A DNA stretch of 26,414 bases. Source: a bacterium (GTDB lineage Bacteria > CG03). The first letter of the stretch is position 1. Each line of letters opens with the position of its first letter. Shown here piece by piece: positions 16,501-22,782 of this stretch. Both the position numbers and the translations under genes were made by a program. The notes under the pieces are model-generated. The model was not told the origin of the DNA, did no database searches, and saw only the letters and a program-made list of their open reading frames with translations. The stretch covers positions 1-26,414 of the forward strand of contig VMTI01000139.1 of the NCBI GenBank assembly GCA_013791675.1, in the 5' to 3' direction.

Positions 16501-17429
16501 TGTCTTCTGTTTCTCCGGCTAACGGCGCCAAAGGAACAACTATTTCGTCCATGACAATAACAGGAACGGGATTCAAATCCGGATCCAGCGTTTCTTTTGC
16601 GCCTGTCGGCGTAAGCGTTAGCTCGGTTACATACAATAGTTCCACGAAGCTTACAGCGTGGAATGTTGTTATAGCCGCCGGAGCCGTTTCCGGCGCCCGC
16701 AGCGTAACTGTGACAAATGCTGACGGCGGTTTTGGTTCCAGGGCAAACGCTTTTTATGTAAGCAGCGCCAGTACAACTTACAATATAAGCGCCGTTACCG
16801 GCGGAGGGGCGATAAATACCGGAGCCGGGCCAATAATTCTGACGATAACCGGCTCGGGGCTGAATGTTTTTGCTAATGAAACCGCGGATGTTATCAAATT
16901 GGTAAATTCTGCCGAAAGTTATCAGATTATAGGCACGACGACATCAGTCTCCACAGGGACGCTGACCGTGCAGTTTGTGATACTTTCATCGGCGGCAATA
17001 GGAACTTATGATTTGCATCTTATTGATAACAGCGGCGAATATCTTTCACAAAGCGCCGTTGTGACAGTGAGCGCTAATCCTTATACTTCGGCGTTTAAGA
17101 GCTATGTGTTCCCGAATCCATGCCGCACAAACAGTTTGAGTATCAAGGTGTGCGTACCCGGAGAGGCTGCGGATGTTTCCGCGGGAACTACTGTAAACGG
17201 CGGGGTCACAATATACACGCTCACTGGAGAGAAAGTGTGGTCAGCTTCTCAGAGCCTTAAAAAGGCCTATGGCCCCGGCGACAGCGATCCTTCGTGGGGC
17301 GGAGAAAATATAATTAACTGGGATTTGAAAAATTCCAACGGAGGCAATGTCGCGTCCGGAGTTTATTTCTATATCGTTGAGGTGGCCGGACAGGGAAGAG
17401 ATAAAGGGAAGCTCGCGGTAATAAGATAA
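10572..17429 (+). CDS. Giant secreted surface protein: carboxypeptidase-regulatory-like repeats, IPT/TIG domain and sorting-like C-terminal domain
   Basis: With the start at ATG 10572 the protein is 2285 residues and opens with a clean Sec signal peptide (MKNFIKGMALMLF...AMA, about 20 residues) preceded by GGGAGG. The longer ATG 10491 would bury that signal behind 27 polar residues. At least seven carboxypeptidase-regulatory-like beta-sandwich units can be picked out by 'isGtv' starts followed by 'G.y.l..L..GtY.v', near residues 470, 875, 975, 1125, 1233, 1343 and 1445, with more degenerate copies. An IPT/TIG domain lies at about 1972-2062, a second similar domain at about 2066-2170, and a C-terminal domain from about 2177. 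That last domain has PNP, 'tiYtltGekv' and 'ASGVYFYIVEV', as in FlgD-like and type A T9SS sorting domains. The operon also encodes a PorV-family protein. A role as an adhesin or surface layer is inferred. Confidence 0.85.
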   Translation: MKNFIKGMALMLFVCSAAMAGNITGTINYSGANSGDLYVMVGHGTPDTGGTGNLPVFSTQIVSGYSFPYNYDTGNISTGTDYNVFAWIDSTADGSYDSASEAGGMYSPAPVTVSVAAPTSNIDFTLQDPGAAPSGVTIDVDADGYDFSAATTAVWGSGADIMFSSGTVTAGVLELEVYNLDIYDAGTGWSDVNSVNTFDNTGSGSNHIEPLVDHYYTFKDDVNKETVIKVNAVSATSITFEYKYDYMSAGTSGYTYYDTGAGIPVSFESIVVTSDGCDNIISPNSDNNDDEFRVNYVLTSPSATIMSGGGAQVRIVADTNNNGYADTFKWEQVMWENDAPHFIPATAISTSSTYYNVNGNDWWGYFNSLSQDAKDALKLSYQELDAIQANSDYDFWEWIGQSEFTEQGGVYKTNPRMVSINFSWDWLKRIPLNGDCKIFIEAAAPWFSPQTLLLGESTSTIVSVTGVDVIRGTVTLPGGAPAAFAEVNAGNQYSWNRTYTDENGVYKMRGLGVGTYRMEARKAGFTMARKDNVVLSGDEAWQNFELGDGVKITATIQLPAPFQPYTDQWGNTVTELWGNLDAWSMNSPDGGWANFRISSGASSAKCVLPLVEGTYNIRANANKYVSISTTVVLKPAALGGVLGAGATFYTMTIGLNPAVDIKGYIVITSTNINELQQRYVDINARSTDNIVWAWGQREWDQNQWNIYASSTVIPFTVWNVTPNKGYELQFNSQYYAQTSTTVTVGNTSLVMTKANAIEINEGEVISGNVVINWSPTTYAIYKNQAWPDAGVSKIWLNIDAFDEQAQQGRNIGFSVPISSDSSTPVIAPYVIAGLTAGRQYQMNIWGLNQGFEQSDRWMKVSAGSTKTITFNPFSGKITGTIRNQEATSISSMTISISCQKLWMGDRNTPGAVIHPDAAGNYSIEELSTGEHTITIMELGANGLPLGNYGMVQKRAVVENGQTAALGNIYLKQAGQISGTLVLNSAKYSTWDDVYRVSTQPYTVYDNRMNPTQIAGIPPVIMALSVKQMKRGGDPMSSSLKKFILPSWNYEAGSATATFTIKGLAEGSYVIVPPLFFDKSNDGQAGMFGGQFSPNGDLASNIPMMPLATGETKELPPLTLIDGVKVKGTVQRSQTGVEGHYWIEIVSRENYTPVSPGKPIDFFDATQWGDASQKNTLNSPTQSFSFSSIYPGKYNAMIRVWDQSYKDAIVPFEIPAGSTKTIDLGTIMLKKGANITGTLRDKDTSGVVYDGVRVRCESIPRKEGTRRETRDYKDQWADPEIRISSTTGIFKLKNLPAGTYEVSVQCSKSDLSYAYVQKRIVGVVVPESTGDVDLGTIELKKGKNISGVVMTPNDSGILVPVPNVKVEAAPMFGMTHDWSDYRTDSQGKFVLKGLDPDVVYWKVTAAPRPEVWNRWEDAEYYAPSVRKNVIIGSTKTVITVGLPVKGITGVVMTPIISSKDKMEILMPEGFGDDKAGLKTFGAFIIVQNIGERYADPFDGYQTISRAPFWEGPDGGPGRWKSSFTIMGLSVGSYNMRVVAQNFSSEFITGIKITSSTAKLEQPPIYLSTGAVLSGIFTKADGSKVKDTEVEQVVAANPDMTDLVFGRLITNSGTGEIESYSIAGLRKNISYTVVLPMGDGGHSLFMAPEPQKITQVAQTYNFIFQDNAPSFISWIKKSTANVVTIEAFGSEPLRESAATDIVVLDGVYDINGSTVAGSFDSIAISLNKTDIMAKFTFSGSQNSIKYHFEGTDLNGNKQSPVEWAKTHTSGYPFAYTYYKAWDNYAQKNINPTFGGTLEVGNGDDSQVYVPTGSMDTDTDIKVTVGKTEFPSESMPAPAALGLSASSIRSYAAKRDSFYTSLYGAAMPSLEGPELAVSTMSALYEIKARLVSGPLASIAANQSVDLTFEYDSTISTHPATDNIYVYSSTASSNAEWNLVDGSPVINTDDNTITVQTNHFSYFAVFKLSAAPSVTIVNPTVSSVSPANGAKGTTISSMTITGTGFKSGSSVSFAPVGVSVSSVTYNSSTKLTAWNVVIAAGAVSGARSVTVTNADGGFGSRANAFYVSSASTTYNISAVTGGGAINTGAGPIILTITGSGLNVFANETADVIKLVNSAESYQIIGTTTSVSTGTLTVQFVILSSAAIGTYDLHLIDNSGEYLSQSAVVTVSANPYTSAFKSYVFPNPCRTNSLSIKVCVPGEAADVSAGTTVNGGVTIYTLTGEKVWSASQSLKKAYGPGDSDPSWGGENIINWDLKNSNGGNVASGVYFYIVEVAGQGRDKGKLAVIR

Positions 17430-17457
17430 TAAAATGGGTCTTTTGGAGGATTAAATT

Positions 17458-18795
17458 ATGAAAAAAATTATGATAGTTTTAATGTGTTCGGCAATGGCTG
17501 TTTCCGCTTTCGCGGCAAACGCAATTGTGACAAATGTCGGCGGCACCGTTGAATATTCGCGCTCGGGAGCGGAATCGTCAGGAATTATTTCGGAGCCGCT
17601 TTCAACGCTTTGGACGCTGCTGACAAAAGGCGTGTATTTGCAGGAAAACGACATCGTGAAGACCGGCCCCGACGGGAAAGCGTCACTTGTTCTGGATACG
17701 GGAAGTCAGATAGACATAGGCCCTTCAACGAATGTGAAAATAGCCAAACTCACCGACAATGATACCTTGCTGGATATGGCAATGGGTGAATTGACGAACA
17801 AGATTGAGAAACTAAAAGAAGAAAATGTATCCTTCGCCGTAAAAACTCCCGCTTCCGTCTGCGCTGTTCGCGGAACGAAATTTTCCGTTATAGTGGATAA
17901 GAGCGGAAAAACCAGGGTGAATGTTTTTGCCGGAGTCGTTTCCGCCCGTGAAATCTCAGGCATAGGCGAGGAAATTTATATCAGGCAGAATCAGTTTCTT
18001 GAGATTCTTCCCGGAATCGCTCCCGGACAGGCGGCTGATTTGAGTTTTGCTCCCACAGCGCGGGAAGTGCTGATGACCAAAGCAGAATTTATGAATGAAG
18101 TCAGAATGGATATGACCAAGGAACAGGTGCAAGCCGCCGCCGCCGTGGAAATAAAAAATGCCGAGTATGAGCAGGGTAAAACAATGACGGATTATTTCGG
18201 CCAACGCGTCAGGATAGAGGAGTACATAGTTAGGCCGCAGTCGGACCAGTTCAAGTTCGTCGCCCTCAATGAAAGAGACAACAGGTTTGATTATTTTACA
18301 TGGCTGGCGACATTCAATAAGGACTTGCCCGCTGATCTGTCAGTCGCGAATCAGATAGCTTTTAATGAGGGCAGTTGGTCAGATTTAAATCCTCCCTTTT
18401 ATTGGATAAAGGAGCACGACTGCGCCGCGTCAAACACGGTAGATTCGGTCGAGTGGACGAAAAATAGAACCAACTGGAATGTTGCGGCATCGGTCACGGG
18501 GTTTGAAATAAACGGAACTGATGTTTTAGCAAGTATTATAGGAATCCCAACGGATGGTTCCAGCGCCACCAACGCGTATGATAAATATTCCACTTCCATC
18601 GCGGGTAAAGCTTACTCTGAGGAATATTATTTCATTGACGACGAAGGCAGTCTTGCCACAAGGGCTGATTACAATAATAATCAGTTGGGTTATAATGAAG
18701 AAATGGTTTTTAAGCATGATGATTTTACGGGTGTTGACGGAAAAATTGATATAGTTGTTGAGCCGGGAATATTTGAGATGGCGGGGATGAGATGA
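17458..18795 (+). CDS. Secreted FecR-domain protein
   Basis: A 445-residue protein with a signal peptide (MKKIMIVLMCSAMAVSAFA) and a FecR domain at about 58-165. The domain includes the hallmark TPASVCAVRGTKFSV (130-144) and 'D.v.Tg..g.a.l.l..Gs.i'. Unlike FecR proper it has no cytoplasmic anti-sigma segment, and no ECF sigma factor is nearby. It therefore probably acts as a structural or ligand-binding beta-domain in the envelope. Residues about 250-445 (rich in D, N, W and Y) match nothing I recognise. GGAGGA sits seven bases before the ATG, 28 bp after the giant protein's stop, so the two are co-transcribed. The stop overlaps the next gene by ATGA. Confidence 0.82.
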   Translation: MKKIMIVLMCSAMAVSAFAANAIVTNVGGTVEYSRSGAESSGIISEPLSTLWTLLTKGVYLQENDIVKTGPDGKASLVLDTGSQIDIGPSTNVKIAKLTDNDTLLDMAMGELTNKIEKLKEENVSFAVKTPASVCAVRGTKFSVIVDKSGKTRVNVFAGVVSAREISGIGEEIYIRQNQFLEILPGIAPGQAADLSFAPTAREVLMTKAEFMNEVRMDMTKEQVQAAAAVEIKNAEYEQGKTMTDYFGQRVRIEEYIVRPQSDQFKFVALNERDNRFDYFTWLATFNKDLPADLSVANQIAFNEGSWSDLNPPFYWIKEHDCAASNTVDSVEWTKNRTNWNVAASVTGFEINGTDVLASIIGIPTDGSSATNAYDKYSTSIAGKAYSEEYYFIDDEGSLATRADYNNNQLGYNEEMVFKHDDFTGVDGKIDIVVEPGIFEMAGMR

Positions 18796-19085
18796 TAAAA
18801 AACAGGGAGTTTAACGAGATATTGAGTGATTTCGCGAAAAGCGAAAACGCGAAGATTTTTATCTTCGGCTCGCGCGCGCGGGGAGATAATTATCCCGCGT
18901 CGGATATTGATGTCGGTATTTTGTTTGAGCCGGGCGCCGGCGATGAGCGATTTAAAATTTCACTTATCAGAGAGAAATTCGAAAATTCGAATATTCCGCA
19001 GAAAGTCGATGTGATGAATTTGAATGAAGTTTCCGAAAATTTTAAGTCGGAAATAATGAGGGATGCCGTTCCGTGGAAAGGCTGA
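18792..19085 (+). CDS. MNT-type nucleotidyltransferase (MntA/HI0073 family)
   Basis: A 97-residue minimal nucleotidyltransferase. The fold's defining motif is intact: GSRARG (26-31) with GS-X10-DxD giving Asp38 and Asp40, and a third acid Asp73 in KVDV. In MNT-HEPN toxin-antitoxin pairs this protein is the antitoxin and transfers AMP to a tyrosine of the HEPN partner. All catalytic residues are present, so activity is expected. The start overlaps the FecR gene stop by four bases and the end overlaps its partner by 13 bp. That arrangement is typical of the pair, but it is unusual for the pair to be locked inside an envelope operon. Confidence 0.88.
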   Translation: MIKNREFNEILSDFAKSENAKIFIFGSRARGDNYPASDIDVGILFEPGAGDERFKISLIREKFENSNIPQKVDVMNLNEVSENFKSEIMRDAVPWKG

Positions 19086-19468
19086 AATTAAAATACGGTG
19101 ACGCCGCAAAAGCGCTGGAAACATTGGTGGATATTTTGAAAGAGCCGTATTCCGTTATTGTAAGAGACGCCTCAATCCAGAGATTTGAATATACTTTTGA
19201 AGCGGTATGGAAAATGCTTAAAGAATTATTAAAGGAAGATGCGGGGATTATCGCGAATTCCCCGAAAGAGGTTTTTCGTGAAATATTCAGCATAGGTATT
19301 GTGAATGAAGATGAAGCGGGTAAATGCCTTGAGATGTGTGATCGCCGGAATGATACAGCGAACACGTATAAGGAAGAAATGGCGGAAAAAATCTTTGCCG
19401 AATTGAATGGGTATTGTAAACTGATGAAAAAAATTCTTAAAACAGCGAAGGAGAAATTAAGTGATTGA
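19073..19468 (+). CDS. HI0074/HEPN-family nucleotidyltransferase partner with degenerate RX4-6H motif
   Basis: A 131-residue helical protein of the nucleotidyltransferase substrate-binding (HI0074) family. Conserved marks are RFEYTFEAVWK (37-47) and the C-terminal RRNDTANTYKEE (91-102). The family motif reads R-N-x-x-x-H-T-Y; here the expected His97 is Asn (codon AAC at 19361-19363), while Arg92 and the AMP-acceptor-type Tyr99 remain. Loss of the histidine predicts no HEPN RNase activity; this is inference from the family's known chemistry. The start is GTG with GAGGG about ten bases upstream, overlapping the nucleotidyltransferase gene. The end overlaps the next gene by eight bases. Confidence 0.82.
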   Translation: MERLKLKYGDAAKALETLVDILKEPYSVIVRDASIQRFEYTFEAVWKMLKELLKEDAGIIANSPKEVFREIFSIGIVNEDEAGKCLEMCDRRNDTANTYKEEMAEKIFAELNGYCKLMKKILKTAKEKLSD

Positions 19469-20663
19469 TATGAAAAAGATTATTATTGTGGCGGTCTCTT
19501 GTGTTTTAGCGACTGCGCTTTACGCGGCGGAAATTGTGCCTGTCGGGGAAATTAATTTATCCGGCGGAGCTTCTTTTTACGAGGGCGAGTCCTCGGCTTC
19601 GGGCGGCAATTTCAATATAGCAGCCGTACCCGCCGTCAAATTCAGCGAAAATGTCGTGCTTCTCCCAGGTTATTACGGTAATTACAGGGGCTCTAAAAGT
19701 GTTTATGAACTTATCGGCGGCGGCACACTATATCAGGATTCAATGAGCCACAATTTTACGCTGAGGCTTATAAATAAACTTTCTCCCGACCATAAGTTTA
19801 AGTTGAAGACGGGTTATGTTTTTAATTATTTCAGGGAAACTACGGACGAAGACTGGGGCGAAGGGCTTTTTGATTTTGAGAAGTTTACGGTGGGAGCAGA
19901 GAGTGAAGTCAAAAACTTCATGGGAATGGATAAGTTTATCAGCTCCTTTGATATCATGAAAGTTCAATTCCCCGAATACGAATCGCTGGCATCGGCGCTT
20001 TACGGCACGGAGGTTTTCCCGGGCGGGAGAATCCTTGATTTTAACGGCCTCAATGTTTACTTCAGAGGATTAAAAAAATTGAACGCCAAATCAATAGTTG
20101 ATGTTAATCTGAATTTTATGCTCAAAGATTTTCCCGACCAGAATGTTATAGATTCTCTGGGGGATTATACTCTGACGAAGAGAGCAGATAGGACTTCGGC
20201 GCTGGATATGGTTTATTCGCGGATTTTGGGTTCTTTTTCTGCGGGGCTCTCTCTGAGCGGCTCGGTGAATCGCTCTAATCAGGACCATTATGACGCCGAC
20301 GAATACAAATTTGTGGACAAATACTATGACTATAATTCATATTCCGTCGGGCCCGTCGTGTCTTTCGGAAATAATTTTCAGATAAGCTGCGCCTATAAAT
20401 ACGGCATTAAAAATTACGAAGGGCGGCTTGTTCAGCAAAATACGCCCTTAGTTCCATCCACACACGGGGATTATACGAATCAAAAAGTAAAGAACAAAAC
20501 GCATTTTGTGTCTTTGGGAAGTTCTTATAAATTAAGCAAACACCTGAAAGCGAAATTATCCGCCAATTATTTCGCGCAGGATTCAAACCAGGATTACGAG
20601 GCTGTGTATCAGTACAGCTATGACACATATAATTTTGACGCGGGGGTTGTATATGAATTCTGA
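19461..20663 (+). CDS. Predicted outer-membrane beta-barrel protein of unknown function
   Basis: A 400-residue protein with a signal peptide (MKKIIIVAVSCVLATALYA after an MID extension) and a run of amphipathic, aromatic-rich strands through the whole chain. It ends in 'YNFDAGVVYEF', with the C-terminal Phe typical of barrels assembled by BamA. I recognise no named family. Start choice: GTG 19461 has AAGGAG seven bases upstream, better spaced than the in-frame ATG at 19470; both keep the signal peptide. The start overlaps the HEPN-like gene's stop, and PorV follows 21 bp later. A partner, porin or anchor role for the giant surface protein is suggested by position only. Confidence 0.68.
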   Translation: MIDMKKIIIVAVSCVLATALYAAEIVPVGEINLSGGASFYEGESSASGGNFNIAAVPAVKFSENVVLLPGYYGNYRGSKSVYELIGGGTLYQDSMSHNFTLRLINKLSPDHKFKLKTGYVFNYFRETTDEDWGEGLFDFEKFTVGAESEVKNFMGMDKFISSFDIMKVQFPEYESLASALYGTEVFPGGRILDFNGLNVYFRGLKKLNAKSIVDVNLNFMLKDFPDQNVIDSLGDYTLTKRADRTSALDMVYSRILGSFSAGLSLSGSVNRSNQDHYDADEYKFVDKYYDYNSYSVGPVVSFGNNFQISCAYKYGIKNYEGRLVQQNTPLVPSTHGDYTNQKVKNKTHFVSLGSSYKLSKHLKAKLSANYFAQDSNQDYEAVYQYSYDTYNFDAGVVYEF

Positions 20664-20684
20664 CAGTGATCGGAGGAATAAAAA

Positions 20685-21605
20685 ATGAAAAAAATTTTAA
20701 TTTTAGCGGGTTTGGTTTTGTTGTCAGGCGATGCTTTCGCCTGGATGAGCAAAAGTGACGTCGGAACATGCGGAGCGGGTTTCCTCAAGATCGGCATCGG
20801 CGCAAAACCTATGGGTATGGGCGGGGCAGCCACCGCTGTTTCCGATGTAAACAGTTTGTACTGGAATCCCGCCGGGCTTGCATCTCTTAGAAACAGAGAG
20901 ATTATCGCCATGCACACGCAATGGTTTGAGGACACATCAATAGAATTTCTCGGCGCCGCTATACCCGCGGGGTCTGCCGTTTTTGGTTTGAGTATGACAT
21001 ATCTTGCTATATCGGATTTGGAAGCGCGAATTGCCGATACGACTTTGCCTGACGACACTTTCGGAGCTAATGATACTGCTGTGGGAGTGAGCTATGCTAA
21101 AAAACTTGGCGGCATGGATACAGGTATTACTGTTAAGGCGCTGAAATCCAGCATAGGCAGTGATTCATCCAATGTTGCGCTCGCCGCCGATGCCGGAATT
21201 ATAAAAAAAGGTTTAAGCCTTTCCGGAAAACCGCTCTCTCTGGCCCTGGTTCTTAAGGATTTTGGCACAAAGATAAAATTTGACACCAAGCAGGACAATC
21301 TTCCGTCTGTTATTAAAATGGGAATGGGCGTTGAAATTTCGCCCCAACTGACCGTCGCCGCCGACCTCAATCTGCCGAGAGACAACGAGGTAAATCTGAA
21401 TATCGGTTTTGAATATATGCTTCCTGTGGAAGCTGTGAGGTTTCCCGTCAGAATGGGATACAAAACGCTTAATGATTTTGACACCATAGACGGTTTTTCG
21501 GCGGGTTTCGGTATTGGTATAGGCTCCTATAATATGGATTTTGCATGGGTTCCATACGGTGATTTTGACGATACTTACCGTATGTCGCTGTCGGGCAAAT
21601 TCTGA
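20685..21605 (+). CDS. PorV/PorQ-family outer-membrane protein
   Basis: A 306-residue protein with a signal peptide (MKKILILAGLVLLSGDAFA). The family's N-terminal block GIGAKPMGMGGAATAVSDVNSLYWNPAGLA (about 37-66) is a FadL-like hatch region, and a barrel ends in 'MSLSGKF'. In Bacteroidota PorV shuttles T9SS cargo at the outer membrane to the sortase PorU. Members also occur in phyla where T9SS is not proven. GGAGGA precedes the ATG, and the gene ends the six-gene operon whose first gene has a sorting-like C-terminus, a matching cargo and shuttle pairing. No PorU, SprA or GldK-N genes are in the window, so a working T9SS cannot be claimed. Confidence 0.85.
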   Translation: MKKILILAGLVLLSGDAFAWMSKSDVGTCGAGFLKIGIGAKPMGMGGAATAVSDVNSLYWNPAGLASLRNREIIAMHTQWFEDTSIEFLGAAIPAGSAVFGLSMTYLAISDLEARIADTTLPDDTFGANDTAVGVSYAKKLGGMDTGITVKALKSSIGSDSSNVALAADAGIIKKGLSLSGKPLSLALVLKDFGTKIKFDTKQDNLPSVIKMGMGVEISPQLTVAADLNLPRDNEVNLNIGFEYMLPVEAVRFPVRMGYKTLNDFDTIDGFSAGFGIGIGSYNMDFAWVPYGDFDDTYRMSLSGKF

Positions 21606-21618
21606 TAACAGAACGGAT

Positions 21619-22782
21619 TTATTCGGATTTTATCTGGCGGCGTGCGCGGTCTATATATTCTTTTGACGCTGAATGGCCGGGCTCCAATTCAAGCACTTTC
21701 TCGAAAAACTTTATAGATTCCGCGTACTTTTTTTCTGAGAACCGTTCGTGCCCTTTTGTAAAATAATTTTTAAGCCGCGCTGTTTTCAAATGTTTTTCGG
21801 CTTCTCTGTTTCCGGGCGATAGGCTGAGCGTTTCTTCGAAAACCGGTATAGATTTTTCAAAGTTTTTATTGTTGAAGAGAACCATGGCTTCCTGCAGGGT
21901 TTTATCCGCGGCTTTTTGCTTTCGCGCGGTATCATCCGTTAGCTGTTTTTCTTGTTGCCGGCTTTGAGAAATTTGACTTCCATCCGGAGCTTTAACGCCG
22001 GATGCAAGAGTTTCGATTTTAGCTTCAAGCGCCGCGATTCTTTTCTCTATCATAGTGTTGCTGAAATTTAAAAAAACGCTGAACACTTTTGGAGCGCTGT
22101 TTTCTTTCAGGTTGCGGGCATCGACTCCTATGCTCAGCCCTGTGGGGAAATTAAATGAAAGAGAACAGTTTACATCTCTGCCGTCTTCCTCAACCGCCGC
22201 GCAGATTCCTCCGGATATCAACTTAAGTCCCGCGAACGCGCCGCGGAAACCTTCAAAATCTCCCGTTTCATCAACAAAAGTTCTGTTGCCTTTTCCGGCC
22301 GAAAGTGTCAGCAAGCTTTTGCTTATATGGAAATTCTGACTTATAACGCCGTAAACGGAATTCGAAACGGCCGCGTCGCCGGGCGCGCCCACCGCAAAAG
22401 TTTCATTTTTTTTGCCTGTTATGTTTTTTACGCCCACCGCCAGTGATGGCCAATTGCCGCCGTCAATGAGGAGCAGTTTGATGTTCGCCGCCGCCCGGGT
22501 GCTTGTATAGAGAGTGATGCCTCCCTCCAGCCGGCTCAACAAGCCGAAATTTGCCCATGCGGTTTTATCGCTGCCGTAGATGTTGGAGTTCGCCGGTTTA
22601 TAGATTCCCACCCCTCCCCCGAATTCAATAATACCGTTTCCGGGATTTTGGGCGGAGGGAGTTTCAATTGTGTCTGTCAATCTGCAGAAAGCTGATGATT
22701 GAAACACAATAAGGCAAAAAACCGTCGCGCCTAAGCCGGCGGACTTTACAGCCGCGCTAAAACTAATTTTTTTTGGATTCAT
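21619..22782 (-). CDS. Exported barrel-plus-TPR protein at the end of the polysaccharide export operon
   Basis: A 387-residue protein. A long signal peptide (about 33 residues) leads to a strand-rich region (about 48-240) with EEDGRDVN (198-205) and 'Gl.iGvdarnl'. This resembles part of YjbH-type exopolysaccharide outer-membrane proteins. A coiled coil (245-261) and a Q/K-rich linker come next, then two TPRs (about 292-325 and 338-371). The N-terminal region looks too short for a full YjbH barrel. The start overlaps the BY-kinase stop by ATGA and uses a GGAG eleven bases upstream, so it belongs to that operon. It may be the outer-membrane or periplasmic partner of the export machine. The YjbH link is tentative. 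Confidence 0.65.
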   Translation of the reverse strand: MNPKKISFSAAVKSAGLGATVFCLIVFQSSAFCRLTDTIETPSAQNPGNGIIEFGGGVGIYKPANSNIYGSDKTAWANFGLLSRLEGGITLYTSTRAAANIKLLLIDGGNWPSLAVGVKNITGKKNETFAVGAPGDAAVSNSVYGVISQNFHISKSLLTLSAGKGNRTFVDETGDFEGFRGAFAGLKLISGGICAAVEEDGRDVNCSLSFNFPTGLSIGVDARNLKENSAPKVFSVFLNFSNTMIEKRIAALEAKIETLASGVKAPDGSQISQSRQQEKQLTDDTARKQKAADKTLQEAMVLFNNKNFEKSIPVFEETLSLSPGNREAEKHLKTARLKNYFTKGHERFSEKKYAESIKFFEKVLELEPGHSASKEYIDRARRQIKSE

